A stretch of 64,000 nucleotides of DNA from Hungatella effluvii (GTDB lineage: Bacteria; Bacillota; Clostridia; Lachnospirales; Lachnospiraceae): the NCBI RefSeq assembly GCF_003201875.1, contig NZ_QJKD01000001.1, forward strand, positions 557,536 through 621,535. Direction: 5' to 3'. The notes under the pieces are model-generated. The model saw only the letters and a program-made list of their open reading frames with translations, did no database searches and was not told where the DNA came from. Below, in pieces: positions 26,653 through 35,798 of the stretch (position 1 is the first letter of the stretch; the number at the start of each line of letters is the position of its first letter). The position numbers and the translations under genes are program-made.

Positions 26653-26671
26653 GAGAGCTTTTTGAGCTCCC
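26653..26671 (-). promoter_or_regulatory. Small hairpin between binding-protein and permease genes
   Basis: GGGAGCT/AGCTCTC (one G:U pair) with a short A-rich loop lies in the 99-bp gap. Such stems often protect the binding-protein mRNA so that it exceeds permease mRNA; here that is inference. Confidence 0.35.
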
Positions 26672-26726
26672 TTCCTGTTAAATCGTATGTATGGTTTTGA
26701 TGGTATTTTGCCGGTTCTGCCGCCGT

Positions 26727-28121
26727 TTACTGAATGCCGGAAATATAATTGTTCAGCAGGCTGATGGTCTCCTCAGACGCGCTTTCCGGAGTTGCCACTC
26801 CGAAACCAACCGCTTCCACCTCATCGGTCACGATCTGCTTGGCTTCCGCGGCTGAAAAATACTTGTCGTCAACCATTCCGCTGTAGCTGCCGGCCACATC
26901 CGCGGCCTCTGACAGCAGCTTGCTTAAAGAACCGTCCGCGGTACAGATTTCTCTGGCCTTTGCAGTCGGAGGAACACTTCTGGTGCAGCCCAGGGTCTCC
27001 ATGGCCTTCTCATTGTTAAAGAAATAATCTAAAAATTCCACTGCCGCTTCCGGATTTTTGGATTTGGCGTTAATTGCTATAATCTGCGGGCAGTTTGCAT
27101 TCCATGCATCCACATCGGACCCCTGATACAGAGGAAAGAGACCGGCTGTGTATTCTGCATCCGCATTGGCAGCTGCCAGGGTTTCCATGGTTGACATGTA
27201 GGTAAAGCTGCAGACGTATTTTCCGGCAATCCAGTTGGGATCGGACTGCATATTGTCTCCGGAGTATGCGGCCGAATAGGAAGCCGGAGCGATCACTTCC
27301 TCATCGTACAGGCGTTTCACAAAAGTATAGACCTCCTGCCACTGCTCGGGTGTTAAGTTAATCTCCTTCGTGTCCTCGTTGATAAACGTCTTTCCGCTTA
27401 ACTGTTTCGCATAGTTGTTGGCCAGAATATTTGCCACATAATCCTTGTTGGAGCAGATTAAGTACATGGAATCGTCGTACTCTCTCACCTTTTTCGCCCA
27501 GGCAAAGATATCGTCCCAGGTATACTGGGTGTGAAAATCGATTCCGATCTGATCTGCAAGCCCCTGGTTTACCAGAACCGCACCGCCGGAAATTCCGGTC
27601 GGGATTCCGAGCTGCTTTCCATCATAGAAGCCGTTGATTCTCAGCTTATAGTAGTTTTCGTCGAAATTGGAAAAATCAAAGCTGGAGGTATTTAAATCCA
27701 AAAAGTAATTGGTCTCGTCGGAAACCAGCGCCGGCATGAGCCCCGGATCGATCTGGATGATATCGGGCGCCGTACCGCTGGCAAGCTGAGTCGCCAGTTT
27801 GTCTGCATAGCCGTCCGAACTTCCGTATTCCGGCTCAATTGTAATATTGGGATTCAGTTCTTCAAACTGCTTAATCACATCGAGCGTGGCCGCAAGGCGT
27901 TCCTCACCTCCCCACCAGGAAAAACGCAGTGTAATCTGCTCCGTACCGCCCTCCTCTTTTTTTGTGGTTTCTGTTTTCGTGGTCTCTTTATCCTCTGCCG
28001 CGGCCTGACCCTGTTCTGCTGCCGTATCCACAGCAGCAGTCTCAATTTTTCCGCCCCCACAGGCTGTCAATAAACTGGCTGCCAGACAGAACACCGCTGG
28101 TAATGCTAAATATTTTTTCAT
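26727..28121 (-). CDS. Extracellular sugar-binding lipoprotein (CUT1 family 1)
   Basis: Starting at MKKYLALPAVF (GGAGG upstream), the 464-aa protein has a lipoprotein signal ending LLTACGGG, an acidic linker, then a family-1 solute-binding domain: TLRFSWWGGEERLAATLDVIKQFEE and APDIIQIDPGLMPALV. It delivers an oligosaccharide to the permeases downstream. Neighbouring YesM/YesN-type regulators and the GH43 relic suggest a plant-cell-wall sugar such as xylo- or arabino-oligosaccharide, but the ligand is not visible. Confidence 0.92.
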   Translation of the reverse strand: MKKYLALPAVFCLAASLLTACGGGKIETAAVDTAAEQGQAAAEDKETTKTETTKKEEGGTEQITLRFSWWGGEERLAATLDVIKQFEELNPNITIEPEYGSSDGYADKLATQLASGTAPDIIQIDPGLMPALVSDETNYFLDLNTSSFDFSNFDENYYKLRINGFYDGKQLGIPTGISGGAVLVNQGLADQIGIDFHTQYTWDDIFAWAKKVREYDDSMYLICSNKDYVANILANNYAKQLSGKTFINEDTKEINLTPEQWQEVYTFVKRLYDEEVIAPASYSAAYSGDNMQSDPNWIAGKYVCSFTYMSTMETLAAANADAEYTAGLFPLYQGSDVDAWNANCPQIIAINAKSKNPEAAVEFLDYFFNNEKAMETLGCTRSVPPTAKAREICTADGSLSKLLSEAADVAGSYSGMVDDKYFSAAEAKQIVTDEVEAVGFGVATPESASEETISLLNNYISGIQ

Positions 28122-28253
28122 GAAACCTTCCTCCATTTTCTTGTTTGGACGTCCGGACCGTCTCACCTTTTGATACTCTTATTTTATAATGAAACCAGGA
28201 GAAATAAAAGGCGTCCGGCTTTCTAAAATTCTTCTTAAATTGCGATATCTGCG

Positions 28254-28298
28254 AAAAATGGTATCATTCCTTTTGATAATCCAAAGGAATGATACCAT
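28254..28298 (-). terminator. Terminator of the two-component operon
   Basis: A perfect 16-bp stem (ATGGTATCATTCCTTT and complement) with a 9-nt loop is followed on the minus strand by TTTTT, starting 4 bp past the kinase stop. It separates regulators from the importer operon. Confidence 0.9.
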
Positions 28299-28301
28299 CT
28301 C

Positions 28302-30080
28302 TTATACTTTCATCTTTTCACAGGGAATATAGAAGCTGACCGCGGTTCCCATCCCTTTTTTTGACCAGACACGCAGGGCGCTTTCCTCTCCATACCGGAG
28401 CACGAGTCTCCGGTACAGATTAGCCAGTCCGATTCCTCCCGTTTCATCACTCGAAAAGCGGCTCTCCAGACCGGCCTTCTCTTCTCTGGTCATCCCCGTT
28501 CCGGTATCCATCACACAGCAGCGCAAGCGTTCTCCCCTTTTCTGAATGGATACCTTGACGTATCCCTTCTGCTTCGATCCGCGTATTCCATGGAGCAGGC
28601 TGTTCTCCACCAGCGGCTGTAAGAACAGCCGGAACACCGCGGCGTCCATCACCTCGTCATCGACCTCATAGTAGATGATAAACTGGTCGCCGAACCGGAA
28701 TTTCTGAATGGCCGCATATTTTTTCAAATACTGGATCTCCTCCTCCACCGTAACCGGCTCCCCGGGGTCGCTCAGCGCATATTTCAGGATATCTGAGACG
28801 CAGCGGATAATCGTGCTGACCTCCTCCGGACTGGCCCCCTGCTTCCGTACCTCCATATCCACGGTCTGAAGCGTATTGAACAGAAAATGGGGATTGATCT
28901 GAAGCTGGAGTGCCATCATTTCCGCGTGTTCTCTCTTATATTCATTTTCTTTTAACTGGGCGTTTAAATGATTGGTATTCAGGAACAGATAGATGATGTT
29001 ATTCATGATTACATCGTATTCGTCCCGGTTGCTGTTTTCCGGCTTTGCCACCGGCAGCCCCTTCTCCGCCTCGTTGAACACAGAAATCATATAGGATATC
29101 TGATCAAAGGACCGCTTCGTCGTCAAATACGCCAGGAACACCACCACACAGAGATCCAGGACCAGAAACGCAAGGAATGACTGCAGCATGGCAAAAATGC
29201 TCTCAGTTCTGGCCTTTGAGGAGATCGCTGACACATAATATACTTCCATCGCATCGTAACTTCCCACGCTTAAGAGACAGGTGCCGTTCTGAGTCCTGAC
29301 CCAGGTGCCGTCCATTCCCTTCAGATACTCCTGCCACCCTTCTCCATACTGTTCCTTCAACCGGGCAAAGTACTTCCGGTCTCCGTTCCCACCGCTTCCC
29401 ACTGACTGTTCCGCCAGCACATCGCCGTCCCTGTTTACCAGATAGATCGTCTCCTCATGACCGGAAATCTGCTTTGCCAGAATCTCCTCCAGCTTCGCCA
29501 CATCGATATTTACAACAATACAGCCCTTCTGTAAAAGAAGGCGTTTGTAAATACTTAAAACGGGAATTACCTGATCCGCTCCCAGGGATATCTCCCGCGG
29601 CGCAATATAACTGCTGCTGTCCTTTGCAATCTCCCGGTAAACATCGAGCCAGGAGGAATCCGCACTATCATCTATGGTGTGAATCCCCTTGTCCGAAGAA
29701 AAATACCGGGCCGCGCCGTCGGTGTAGAGATAGATAGACTCCACATACTCATGGGAATCCTTGATGCTCCGCAGGATGGCCAGGAGGCTGTCGATGTTGA
29801 CCGCATCGCCGTAAGCCATTTCGCTCTGGGACAGGATTCTCTTTAGTGACAGGTTCATCCGGGTCGTGCTGGTCAGCAGATCGTTTTGGTATAGGACATT
29901 GCTCAGGACCAGATCAAAATTCACATCCACCGCATCCACCGTCTGCCTCCCCTGTCTCTTTAAGTCCCGGTCTATCGTCCGTAAATTCAGTACGCAGAAC
30001 GCCGTAAACAGGAGCGTCATCGGCAGGAGCATCATGCCCAGATAAATCGCTACACGCTTGAAAAAGAACTTTTTCTTCAC
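28302..30080 (-). CDS. Sensor histidine kinase, YesM/LytS type
   Basis: The 592-aa kinase has an N-terminal membrane helix (~12-33), an extracellular sensor domain (~35-280), a second helix (~285-310), a HAMP-like segment, the His motif QLQINPHFLFNTLQ and an ATPase domain with LQPLVENSLLHGI, DTGTGM and GGIGLANLYRRL. These features define the YesM family, which senses extracellular sugars. It overlaps the response regulator by 4 bp and sits just upstream of the sugar importer it presumably controls. Confidence 0.93.
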   Translation of the reverse strand: MKKKFFFKRVAIYLGMMLLPMTLLFTAFCVLNLRTIDRDLKRQGRQTVDAVDVNFDLVLSNVLYQNDLLTSTTRMNLSLKRILSQSEMAYGDAVNIDSLLAILRSIKDSHEYVESIYLYTDGAARYFSSDKGIHTIDDSADSSWLDVYREIAKDSSSYIAPREISLGADQVIPVLSIYKRLLLQKGCIVVNIDVAKLEEILAKQISGHEETIYLVNRDGDVLAEQSVGSGGNGDRKYFARLKEQYGEGWQEYLKGMDGTWVRTQNGTCLLSVGSYDAMEVYYVSAISSKARTESIFAMLQSFLAFLVLDLCVVVFLAYLTTKRSFDQISYMISVFNEAEKGLPVAKPENSNRDEYDVIMNNIIYLFLNTNHLNAQLKENEYKREHAEMMALQLQINPHFLFNTLQTVDMEVRKQGASPEEVSTIIRCVSDILKYALSDPGEPVTVEEEIQYLKKYAAIQKFRFGDQFIIYYEVDDEVMDAAVFRLFLQPLVENSLLHGIRGSKQKGYVKVSIQKRGERLRCCVMDTGTGMTREEKAGLESRFSSDETGGIGLANLYRRLVLRYGEESALRVWSKKGMGTAVSFYIPCEKMKV

Positions 30081-30814
30081 TGCCCTTCCTCCGTCTTTGA
30101 TTTTCGGTATTCCATCGGAGTCATTCCATAGTACGACTTAAACGCCCTGGAAAAGTTCTTCGGATTGTCGTACCCGATATAATAGGCAATGTCATAGCTC
30201 TTATAACGAATGTCCTCCAGCATCTCCTTCGCCTTTTCCATTCGAATGGAAAGAAGCGTATCCGAAAAGCTGGTTCCATTCTTCTCTTTGAAGATCTTAG
30301 ATAAGTAAGCGGGGCTTAAATTCACCTTCTCAGCCGCCCCCTCCAGGGAGGCATCCTGATAATGCTTCATCAGATACTCCCTGACGCCGGACACGATCTT
30401 GTCGTAATACCCTTTGGGAAGCTCCACCTTCTTCTGGCTTCTGGCATCCAGCTGCTCCTTCACCCGTCCCAGACATTCCAGAAGCATGGCATAATCCACC
30501 GGCTTCAGCAAAAAGTCCTCCACCCGGTTCTGAATCGCCGCCCGGAAATAGTCATAATCCTGATGGCTGCTGAATAAAACCACCTTCACCTCTTCCTTCT
30601 CTAACAATCTGCGGCTGAGCTCAATGCCATCCATATCCGGCATCTCAATATCGCTGAGCACCACATCCACCTGATTGTTTTCCATAAATTCCAGCGCTTC
30701 TACTGCGCTGGTAAAGAGACCTTCCACGGAAAATCCTATGGTCTTCCACGGAAAAAGCATCCCCATCCCTTCTACAATTTTTTCCTCGTCATCGATAATA
30801 ATCAATCGGTACAT
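30077..30814 (-). CDS. Response regulator, YesN type (REC + AraC HTH)
   Basis: The 245-aa protein has a receiver domain with IIDDEEKIVEGM, phosphoacceptor Asp in VVLSDIEMPDMDG and Lys in DFLLKPVDY. A C-terminal AraC domain carries both HTH units (NLSPAYLSKIFKEKNGTSF and IAYYIGYDNPKNFSRAFKSYYGMTPMEYR). It is first in the regulator operon and probably activates the importer genes downstream. Confidence 0.94.
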   Translation of the reverse strand: MYRLIIIDDEEKIVEGMGMLFPWKTIGFSVEGLFTSAVEALEFMENNQVDVVLSDIEMPDMDGIELSRRLLEKEEVKVVLFSSHQDYDYFRAAIQNRVEDFLLKPVDYAMLLECLGRVKEQLDARSQKKVELPKGYYDKIVSGVREYLMKHYQDASLEGAAEKVNLSPAYLSKIFKEKNGTSFSDTLLSIRMEKAKEMLEDIRYKSYDIAYYIGYDNPKNFSRAFKSYYGMTPMEYRKSKTEEGQ

Positions 30815-30878
30815 ATCCCTTTATCCCCCGTTAAAATCAGCCTTACGGCTTCCCTGCCACAGCTTTTTCACTATCTGC

Positions 30879-30906
30879 ATTATAACATACCGTCTTTAAA
30901 AGGCAA
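30879..30906 (-). promoter_or_regulatory. Promoter of the YesN/YesM-type operon
   Basis: Minus-strand TTGCCT, 16-bp spacer, TATAAT about 65 bp upstream of the regulator start. Just upstream, GATTTCACCAA occurs twice (30912 and 30952, 40 bp apart) between this promoter and the divergent one at 30996; its meaning is unknown. Confidence 0.65.
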
Positions 30907-30995
30907 ATGCGGATTTCACCAAACGAAGGGACTTCCAGCACGCTGTAAACAGATTTCACCAATCAGCAGACCTGTTTCTTTGTACAAAACGCCCT

Positions 30996-31025
30996 TTGAA
31001 ATCCGGCATTTATCTATGGTAAAAT
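30996..31025 (+). promoter_or_regulatory. Promoter of the CarD C-terminal-like gene
   Basis: TTGAAA, 18-bp spacer, TAAAAT, 45 bp upstream of the ATG at 31070. Confidence 0.6.
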
Positions 31026-31069
31026 AGATCCGGACCCTATACTCAATCTGACTAAACGAGGACATAACC

Positions 31070-31387
31070 ATGACGAAAGACGACGCTTTAGAACTGATCG
31101 AAAGAATGCCGTACATACCGGCCTTTGTGATCTCCAACGAAAGAAACCGCTTAAGCGCCCTCCGGGCCGCGCAGAAATCCGACGATCCGGTTGAATGGAT
31201 CAAGGTCATTAAAACCATCTATATCTGCCGGAACGACCCGAAAACCGGGAGGCGCCCCAGCGACGACGAAGCCGCCACAGAACAGCAGGCAAAGATACAG
31301 CTCCAAAACCTCCTTGTTCCCGCCCTGGGCCTGGATCCGGAACAGCTGGATTCCTTTATTGAAAAACACCTCGCCAATATGTGGTAA
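31070..31387 (+). CDS. Stand-alone CarD C-terminal-domain-like protein (105 aa)
   Basis: The helical pattern RLSALRAAQKSDDPVEWIKVIKTIYICRN... LQNLLVPALGLDPEQLDSFIEKHL resembles the DNA-contacting helical C-terminal half of CarD/CdnL-type proteins, with a preceding linker-like DALELIERMPYI. The N-terminal RNA-polymerase-interacting Tudor-like half is absent, and none is encoded upstream in any frame before the promoter. With its own promoter it appears to be a real small gene and not a fragment. It may bind DNA without RNA polymerase or act as a competitor. Assignment is from pattern memory. Confidence 0.6.
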   Translation: MTKDDALELIERMPYIPAFVISNERNRLSALRAAQKSDDPVEWIKVIKTIYICRNDPKTGRRPSDDEAATEQQAKIQLQNLLVPALGLDPEQLDSFIEKHLANMW

Positions 31388-31410
31388 ACGGTATACCCAG
31401 GCGATCGGAA

Positions 31411-31441
31411 AACGCTTCCCGCTTCATTGGCCGGAAGCGTT
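31411..31441. terminator. Bidirectional terminator between convergent genes
   Basis: Nine-bp stem AACGCTTCC/GGAAGCGTT with a 13-nt loop. On the minus strand it is followed by TTTTCC and overlaps the MerR stop codon; on the plus strand by ATTTC. Confidence 0.6.
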
Positions 31442-32258
31442 ATTTCACACGCACCGCTACCTTCACAACGTAATCCTCTGTGTCCCTGACCGTCAGTTCA
31501 TCGAGGAGAAGGTCCTCATACCACATCTCATCCAAACGGATCCCCCGTTGTTCAGCGAAATCCCGAATAACCGGATACGCCTTCCCCATGTCTCCGTCGT
31601 ACCCCCGGTAATACAGTTCCACGTAGGTTCCCGCCGGCTTCACATACGGTTTCAGCGCCGAAATGCGCTTATCCAGCCGCGTATAGACACTCCGGTAGCG
31701 GTCGTATTTCCCTGCCTCTAAGTCTTTGCCCAGACAGACCGCGCCCACGGCGTTCATGCTGATATGGTACTGCTCGCAGACCCTGACATGGTGTGCAATC
31801 TCCTCTGCCAGCTTCCGTTCCCCCGTGATATTCACCTCGGAAGAAAATAAGTACTCCTGGCCTCTCTCCGCCAGCTTCGGCTTATCCACCTCGGCCTCCA
31901 GCGCCTCCTTAATCGTCGTTCTCTCCCACTCCATAAAACGCTTCATATTTTTCAAACGCTCAATCTCCTGGTCGATCTCCGCATCCTTCTGATCCACCAG
32001 CGCCAGAAAATGCTCCGGCGACCGGTTCTCCATATACTCCCTGATCTCACTGAGAGGCATCCCCAGCTTCTGCAATGCCCGTATCACCTCAAATGTATCC
32101 ATCTGCCAGACAAAATAATACCGGTAATTATTCTCCTCATCCTTCACCGCCGGCGAAAACAGACCAATCTCATCATAGTGAAACAGCGTATGCTTCTTAA
32201 CCCCTAAAATCTTCGCAAACTCGCCTGTCGTAAAATATAACTCCGACTGTTTTTCCAT
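31440..32258 (-). CDS. MerR-family regulator with GyrI-like effector domain
   Basis: Start chosen at [16 protein letters not shown] (AGGGATC upstream), giving 272 aa. The N-terminal MerR winged helix ([28 protein letters not shown]) is followed by a coiled-coil dimerisation helix (~85-120) and a C-terminal multidrug-binding domain (~125-272; [19 protein letters not shown]). This layout matches BmrR/TipA-like drug-sensing activators. It is divergent from a MATE pump whose promoter has the diagnostic 19-bp spacer, so it most likely activates the pump on binding a drug. Confidence 0.88.
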
Positions 32259-32337
32259 ATTGTGATCCCTTTCTATACTCAAAGTTTTCATTCATTTCTG
32301 TGTCCTCCGGTCAGAGGAGTAAAAGATAAATCTCCAC

Positions 32338-32372
32338 TTGACTATCGGCCTACCCTATACCCTATGATAGTC
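32338..32372 (+). promoter_or_regulatory. MerR-type promoter of the MATE pump (19-bp spacer)
   Basis: TTGACT and TATGAT are separated by 19 bp, the overlong spacing corrected by MerR activators. An inverted repeat GACTATC/GATAGTC overlaps both boxes. It reads toward the MATE gene start at 32412. Confidence 0.8.
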
Positions 32373-32411
32373 CATGCGGCTGAAATTTACAAGAAAATCA
32401 GGAGAAATAGT

Positions 32412-33740
32412 ATGAATTATTCACTGGCAAAAAAATTTACATTTGGTTCCCTCATGATGTTTGCACTGCCGACGACCATCATGATGATTTTTACCTCCCT
32501 CTATACAATTATTGACGGAGTCTTTGTATCGCGTTTCGTCGGGACTAATGCGCTTTCATCCATCAATATCGTTTATCCCGCCATTAACATCGTGCTCGGC
32601 ATTGCGGTCATGTTTTCAACCGGCAGCTGCGCCATTGTTGCAAAGAAGATGGGCGAAGGAAAACCAGAGGAAGCACGGGCTGCCTTTACTTCTATTATAT
32701 ATTTGAATCTCATCGTCGGAGCCGTAACGGCGGTTCTCGGCAATCTCTTTGCTGTACCGCTCGTACGGCTCCTGGGAGCCAGCGACCTGCTCATGAGCGA
32801 CTGTATTACTTATATGAGATGGCAGATGGCCTTCGCTCCGGCGCTGATGCTTCAGATTCTGTTTCAGATGTATTTTATCACGGAAGGGCGGCCCGGACTG
32901 GGACTTTTTCTCACGATTCTGGCCGGCTTAAGCAACGCGGTTCTGGATTATATTCTCATCGTCCCGCTAAAGCTGGGCGTGGCTGGCGCGGCCATTGCAA
33001 CCGTTACCGGCTACATGATCCCCGCTGTATTCGGTCTGATCTACTTTGCCGTTTCCCGCAAGGCACTGTGGCTCGTAAAGCCCCGTCTTTCCGCGGCAGA
33101 ATTAAAGGAAACGCTGATTAACGGTTCCTCGGAAATGGTGACCAATTTATCCTCCGGCATTATCACGTTCCTGTTCAACCTCCTGATGATGCACTACGCA
33201 GGAGAAGACGGCGTCGCGGCCATCACCATTATCCAGTACTCACAGTTCCTGTTAAATGCACTGTACATGGGTTTTTCACAGGGCGTCTCACCTGTCATCA
33301 GCTACAATTACGGCAGCCGCAATACGAAGCAGCTAAAGCAGGTGTTTAAGACCTCCCTGATCTTTACCGGTGTCACTTCGTTCCTCGTATTTGCCACAGC
33401 GCAGTTGGCTGGCGGGATTATCGTAACGATTTTCGCACACCCCGGCACAGCCGTATACGATCTGGCCCGCCACGGATTTATGGTGTTCTCTTTCGGCTAC
33501 TTATTTTCCGGAGTCAACATCTTTTCGTCGGCTCTGTTCACCGCTTTATCTAACGGCAGGGTATCGGCTGTAATTTCTTTTGTGCGCACGCTGTGCCTGA
33601 TCGTCTTATGCTTACTGCTCCTTCCTCTTATTATGGGGCTTGACGGAGTCTGGCTTGCCGTTCCGGCAGCAGAAGCAGGAGGGTTCCTGCTCTGCCTTTT
33701 CTTCTTGAAAAGGCATGCAAAAACATACAGTTATATTTGA
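32412..33740 (+). CDS. MATE-family multidrug efflux transporter
   Basis: The 442-aa protein starts at MNYSLAKKFTFGSLMMFALP with AGGAG 7-8 nt upstream. It shows twelve hydrophobic segments and MATE signatures: IIDGVFVSRFVGTNALSSINIVYP in the N-terminal half and GFSQGVSPVISYNYGSRN in the second half. MATE proteins export cationic drugs using Na+ or H+ gradients. Expression is likely controlled by the divergent MerR regulator. Confidence 0.92.
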   Translation: MNYSLAKKFTFGSLMMFALPTTIMMIFTSLYTIIDGVFVSRFVGTNALSSINIVYPAINIVLGIAVMFSTGSCAIVAKKMGEGKPEEARAAFTSIIYLNLIVGAVTAVLGNLFAVPLVRLLGASDLLMSDCITYMRWQMAFAPALMLQILFQMYFITEGRPGLGLFLTILAGLSNAVLDYILIVPLKLGVAGAAIATVTGYMIPAVFGLIYFAVSRKALWLVKPRLSAAELKETLINGSSEMVTNLSSGIITFLFNLLMMHYAGEDGVAAITIIQYSQFLLNALYMGFSQGVSPVISYNYGSRNTKQLKQVFKTSLIFTGVTSFLVFATAQLAGGIIVTIFAHPGTAVYDLARHGFMVFSFGYLFSGVNIFSSALFTALSNGRVSAVISFVRTLCLIVLCLLLLPLIMGLDGVWLAVPAAEAGGFLLCLFFLKRHAKTYSYI

Positions 33741-33755
33741 TTTATGGCCGGTCTT

Positions 33756-34601
33756 TCAATCCCGCGCATGTCCCACGGTCAGTTTATACCACCCGATCAG
33801 AAGGACTCCCACAAGCACCACCGCGTCCGCAGTCAGAATCGTGGTCACATTTTGCATCATTCCATTCACGTAAAAGATTGTAAATGCTTCTACTGATAAT
33901 ATGACAAAACACAGGCAGTTGGTCACGTAATCGCAGATGGTATCACTGAAGCAGAACAGACGGAGTGTCAGCCATCTCCATATAAACTGACGTAAAAAAA
34001 ATCTTATGATGATACAGGCGGCGGGATACACAAAAATAAATGCTTTTCCAATCTGACGGCTTATTTCGCCGTTATTCCACTGAATCGGAACCTGGGATGG
34101 CAAATGCGGATATGCAAGCAGCGCAAGCAGGAAGCACACCGCTGTGATTCCGCCCCATGCCAGCAATCCACCCCACAGATACAGGAAACCGACCGAATCC
34201 AGCCGAAAGACCTTACTGTTACTTTTCCAGTAATCTTCCAGCTCTGTCACGTATGCTTCCACCTCTAAATCATCATACGTCATTTCCTTTTCGGTAAGCA
34301 TCTTTTTACATATATAATGGTATTTCTCCAGATCTGCGATTTGGCTCTCCAGCGCATCCGCTTGTCTTTCAAGGACCACCTGCAGGGATACCTCGTGATC
34401 GATTATGCGGTGAATATTTTCCAGTGAGATTCCCAAGGTCCGTAAGTATGCTATTTTTTTAATGTTCTTTACATCCTCTTCCGTATACTCCCGGTATCCA
34501 TTCCTGTTATTTCTGACAGGATGGATCAGTTTTTCTTTTTCGTAGAAACGGACACTGGAACGTACAATCCCTGTTTTTTCTTCCACTTCCTTAATTGTCA
34601 T
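33756..34601 (-). CDS. Membrane-anchored MerR-family regulator
   Basis: The 281-aa protein has a MerR winged helix (VEEKTGIVRSSVRFYEKEKLIHP) and a coiled coil (~70-110). It continues into a membrane region with about four helices (~143-275) including HLPSQVPIQWNNGEIS, reminiscent of DUF1648-type domains. A DNA-binding head fixed to the membrane suggests sensing of envelope stress or membrane-active compounds. It has its own 19-bp-spacer promoter, so it is probably autoregulated; it lies downstream of the lipoprotein/permease operon on the same strand. Confidence 0.8.
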   Translation of the reverse strand: MTIKEVEEKTGIVRSSVRFYEKEKLIHPVRNNRNGYREYTEEDVKNIKKIAYLRTLGISLENIHRIIDHEVSLQVVLERQADALESQIADLEKYHYICKKMLTEKEMTYDDLEVEAYVTELEDYWKSNSKVFRLDSVGFLYLWGGLLAWGGITAVCFLLALLAYPHLPSQVPIQWNNGEISRQIGKAFIFVYPAACIIIRFFLRQFIWRWLTLRLFCFSDTICDYVTNCLCFVILSVEAFTIFYVNGMMQNVTTILTADAVVLVGVLLIGWYKLTVGHARD

Positions 34602-34629
34602 GTCGTCTTTTCTCCCTTTTTTGCTGTTT

Positions 34630-34660
34630 ACTATAAGGTATAAACAGGGTTCACAGTCAA
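34630..34660 (-). promoter_or_regulatory. MerR-type autoregulatory promoter (19-bp spacer)
   Basis: On the minus strand TTGACT and TATAGT are separated by exactly 19 bp, with an imperfect dyad GTTTATAC...TATAGTAAAC in the spacer. It reads into the membrane-anchored MerR gene 29 bp away. Confidence 0.75.
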
Positions 34661-34714
34661 TAGCTTATGCATAAATTGTTTGAAATACTTATATTTGACG
34701 AAAAAAGGAGCCTT

Positions 34715-35791
34715 CTACTCCTGCCCGGTATGGCCAGGCATGGAAAGCAGAAGACTTCCCGTTATGATGATCAGCGCAGCCGCACTTGCCGAACAGAACA
34801 CGGAGGCAGTAAACGCGCGTATCATCTCCACATCCCACCGGGTCTTTGGCAGCATGGCTATGTCAAAGAGATTCTCTTTTACCTGTGTGAATTTTTCCGT
34901 ATAGAAGGAAAAATCCGACCACCGGGATGGAATAAACTCTCCCGGAAAACGGAAGCCATACCAGAGCAGAGCTGCCACGCCTCCAGCCATCACCGCAAAG
35001 GAAAAAACTTTCCGCAGCCGCAAATCAGACTTTCGAAAACGCCGCGCACGCCGCATCAAAATCCAGAAACAGATAAGCAGGGCCCAGCCGGGCAGCGTGC
35101 GGCAAAACCTTATCATGGCATAGTAAATGCTCCCATTAATTCTGATTTCATGTCCCGGCAGTCCGAAGCGCATGATCATCTCTTCCGCCTGTCCCTCAAG
35201 CCCCTCCTGACCGGAATAAGAAAAGGAAACGTTGGGAAAAAACTCTGTCTCCAGCCGTTCTGCCGGAAGCATCACCATGGGATAGGAGGCGGCCGTCACT
35301 CCCCGAATGACAAACCTTTTCCCCTTAACGGAGATCCAGCTGCCGGTCACATCGGTGGAGCCGAACAGTTCCCATGCCGTTTTACTGCTGACGACACATC
35401 CATCCTCATCATCTCCAAAGCCATACGTGCCGGCCACCAGCCGGTCCTTCACAATCTGATCCATCTCTCCCCGGACCATGATGCAGGTGACATCCTGCTT
35501 AAAATTCAGCACTGGATTTTTGGCCTCCACATAGTACTCCACGTTCCATGCCACGGTCTCCGGGAAGTTCTCGGCTTCAGGCTTTAACCCGGCTTCTTTT
35601 ATTTGCTCTAAAGCCTGCCGGGACACCCCCTGTCCGTGGTAACGGATCTGGATATCACCGGCGTATGGCTCTATCTTCTCTCCCTGCCACAGGGAAACGC
35701 CCCACAGAACCGCCGACAGAAGCGCCACCAGAAACACGCCTTTTAGTCTGGCGGCTCTGCCCGTTCTGTTCCATGTCTTAAAACTGTTCAT
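34715..35791 (-). CDS. MacB/FtsX-type ABC permease without linked ATPase
   Basis: From MNSFKTWNRTG (358 aa): one N-terminal helix, a large extracytoplasmic domain (~40-215) with GVSRQALEQI and GSWISVKGKRFVIRGV, then three helices near ~228, ~265 and ~335. This is the topology of MacB-like permeases that move substrates outside the membrane by mechanotransmission. It follows a HlyD/MacA-like adaptor by 7 bp. No MacB ATPase is encoded here. A short hairpin with U-run (34701-34722) overlaps the stop and may be the operon terminator. Confidence 0.7.
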   Translation of the reverse strand: MNSFKTWNRTGRAARLKGVFLVALLSAVLWGVSLWQGEKIEPYAGDIQIRYHGQGVSRQALEQIKEAGLKPEAENFPETVAWNVEYYVEAKNPVLNFKQDVTCIMVRGEMDQIVKDRLVAGTYGFGDDEDGCVVSSKTAWELFGSTDVTGSWISVKGKRFVIRGVTAASYPMVMLPAERLETEFFPNVSFSYSGQEGLEGQAEEMIMRFGLPGHEIRINGSIYYAMIRFCRTLPGWALLICFWILMRRARRFRKSDLRLRKVFSFAVMAGGVAALLWYGFRFPGEFIPSRWSDFSFYTEKFTQVKENLFDIAMLPKTRWDVEMIRAFTASVFCSASAAALIIITGSLLLSMPGHTGQE

Positions 35792-35798
35792 TGTTCTC

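Noticed and set aside
34667..35587. A 306-codon plus-strand frame
   Set aside because: It lies antisense to the MacB-like permease, has His/Pro/Arg-rich low-similarity composition and no ribosome binding site.
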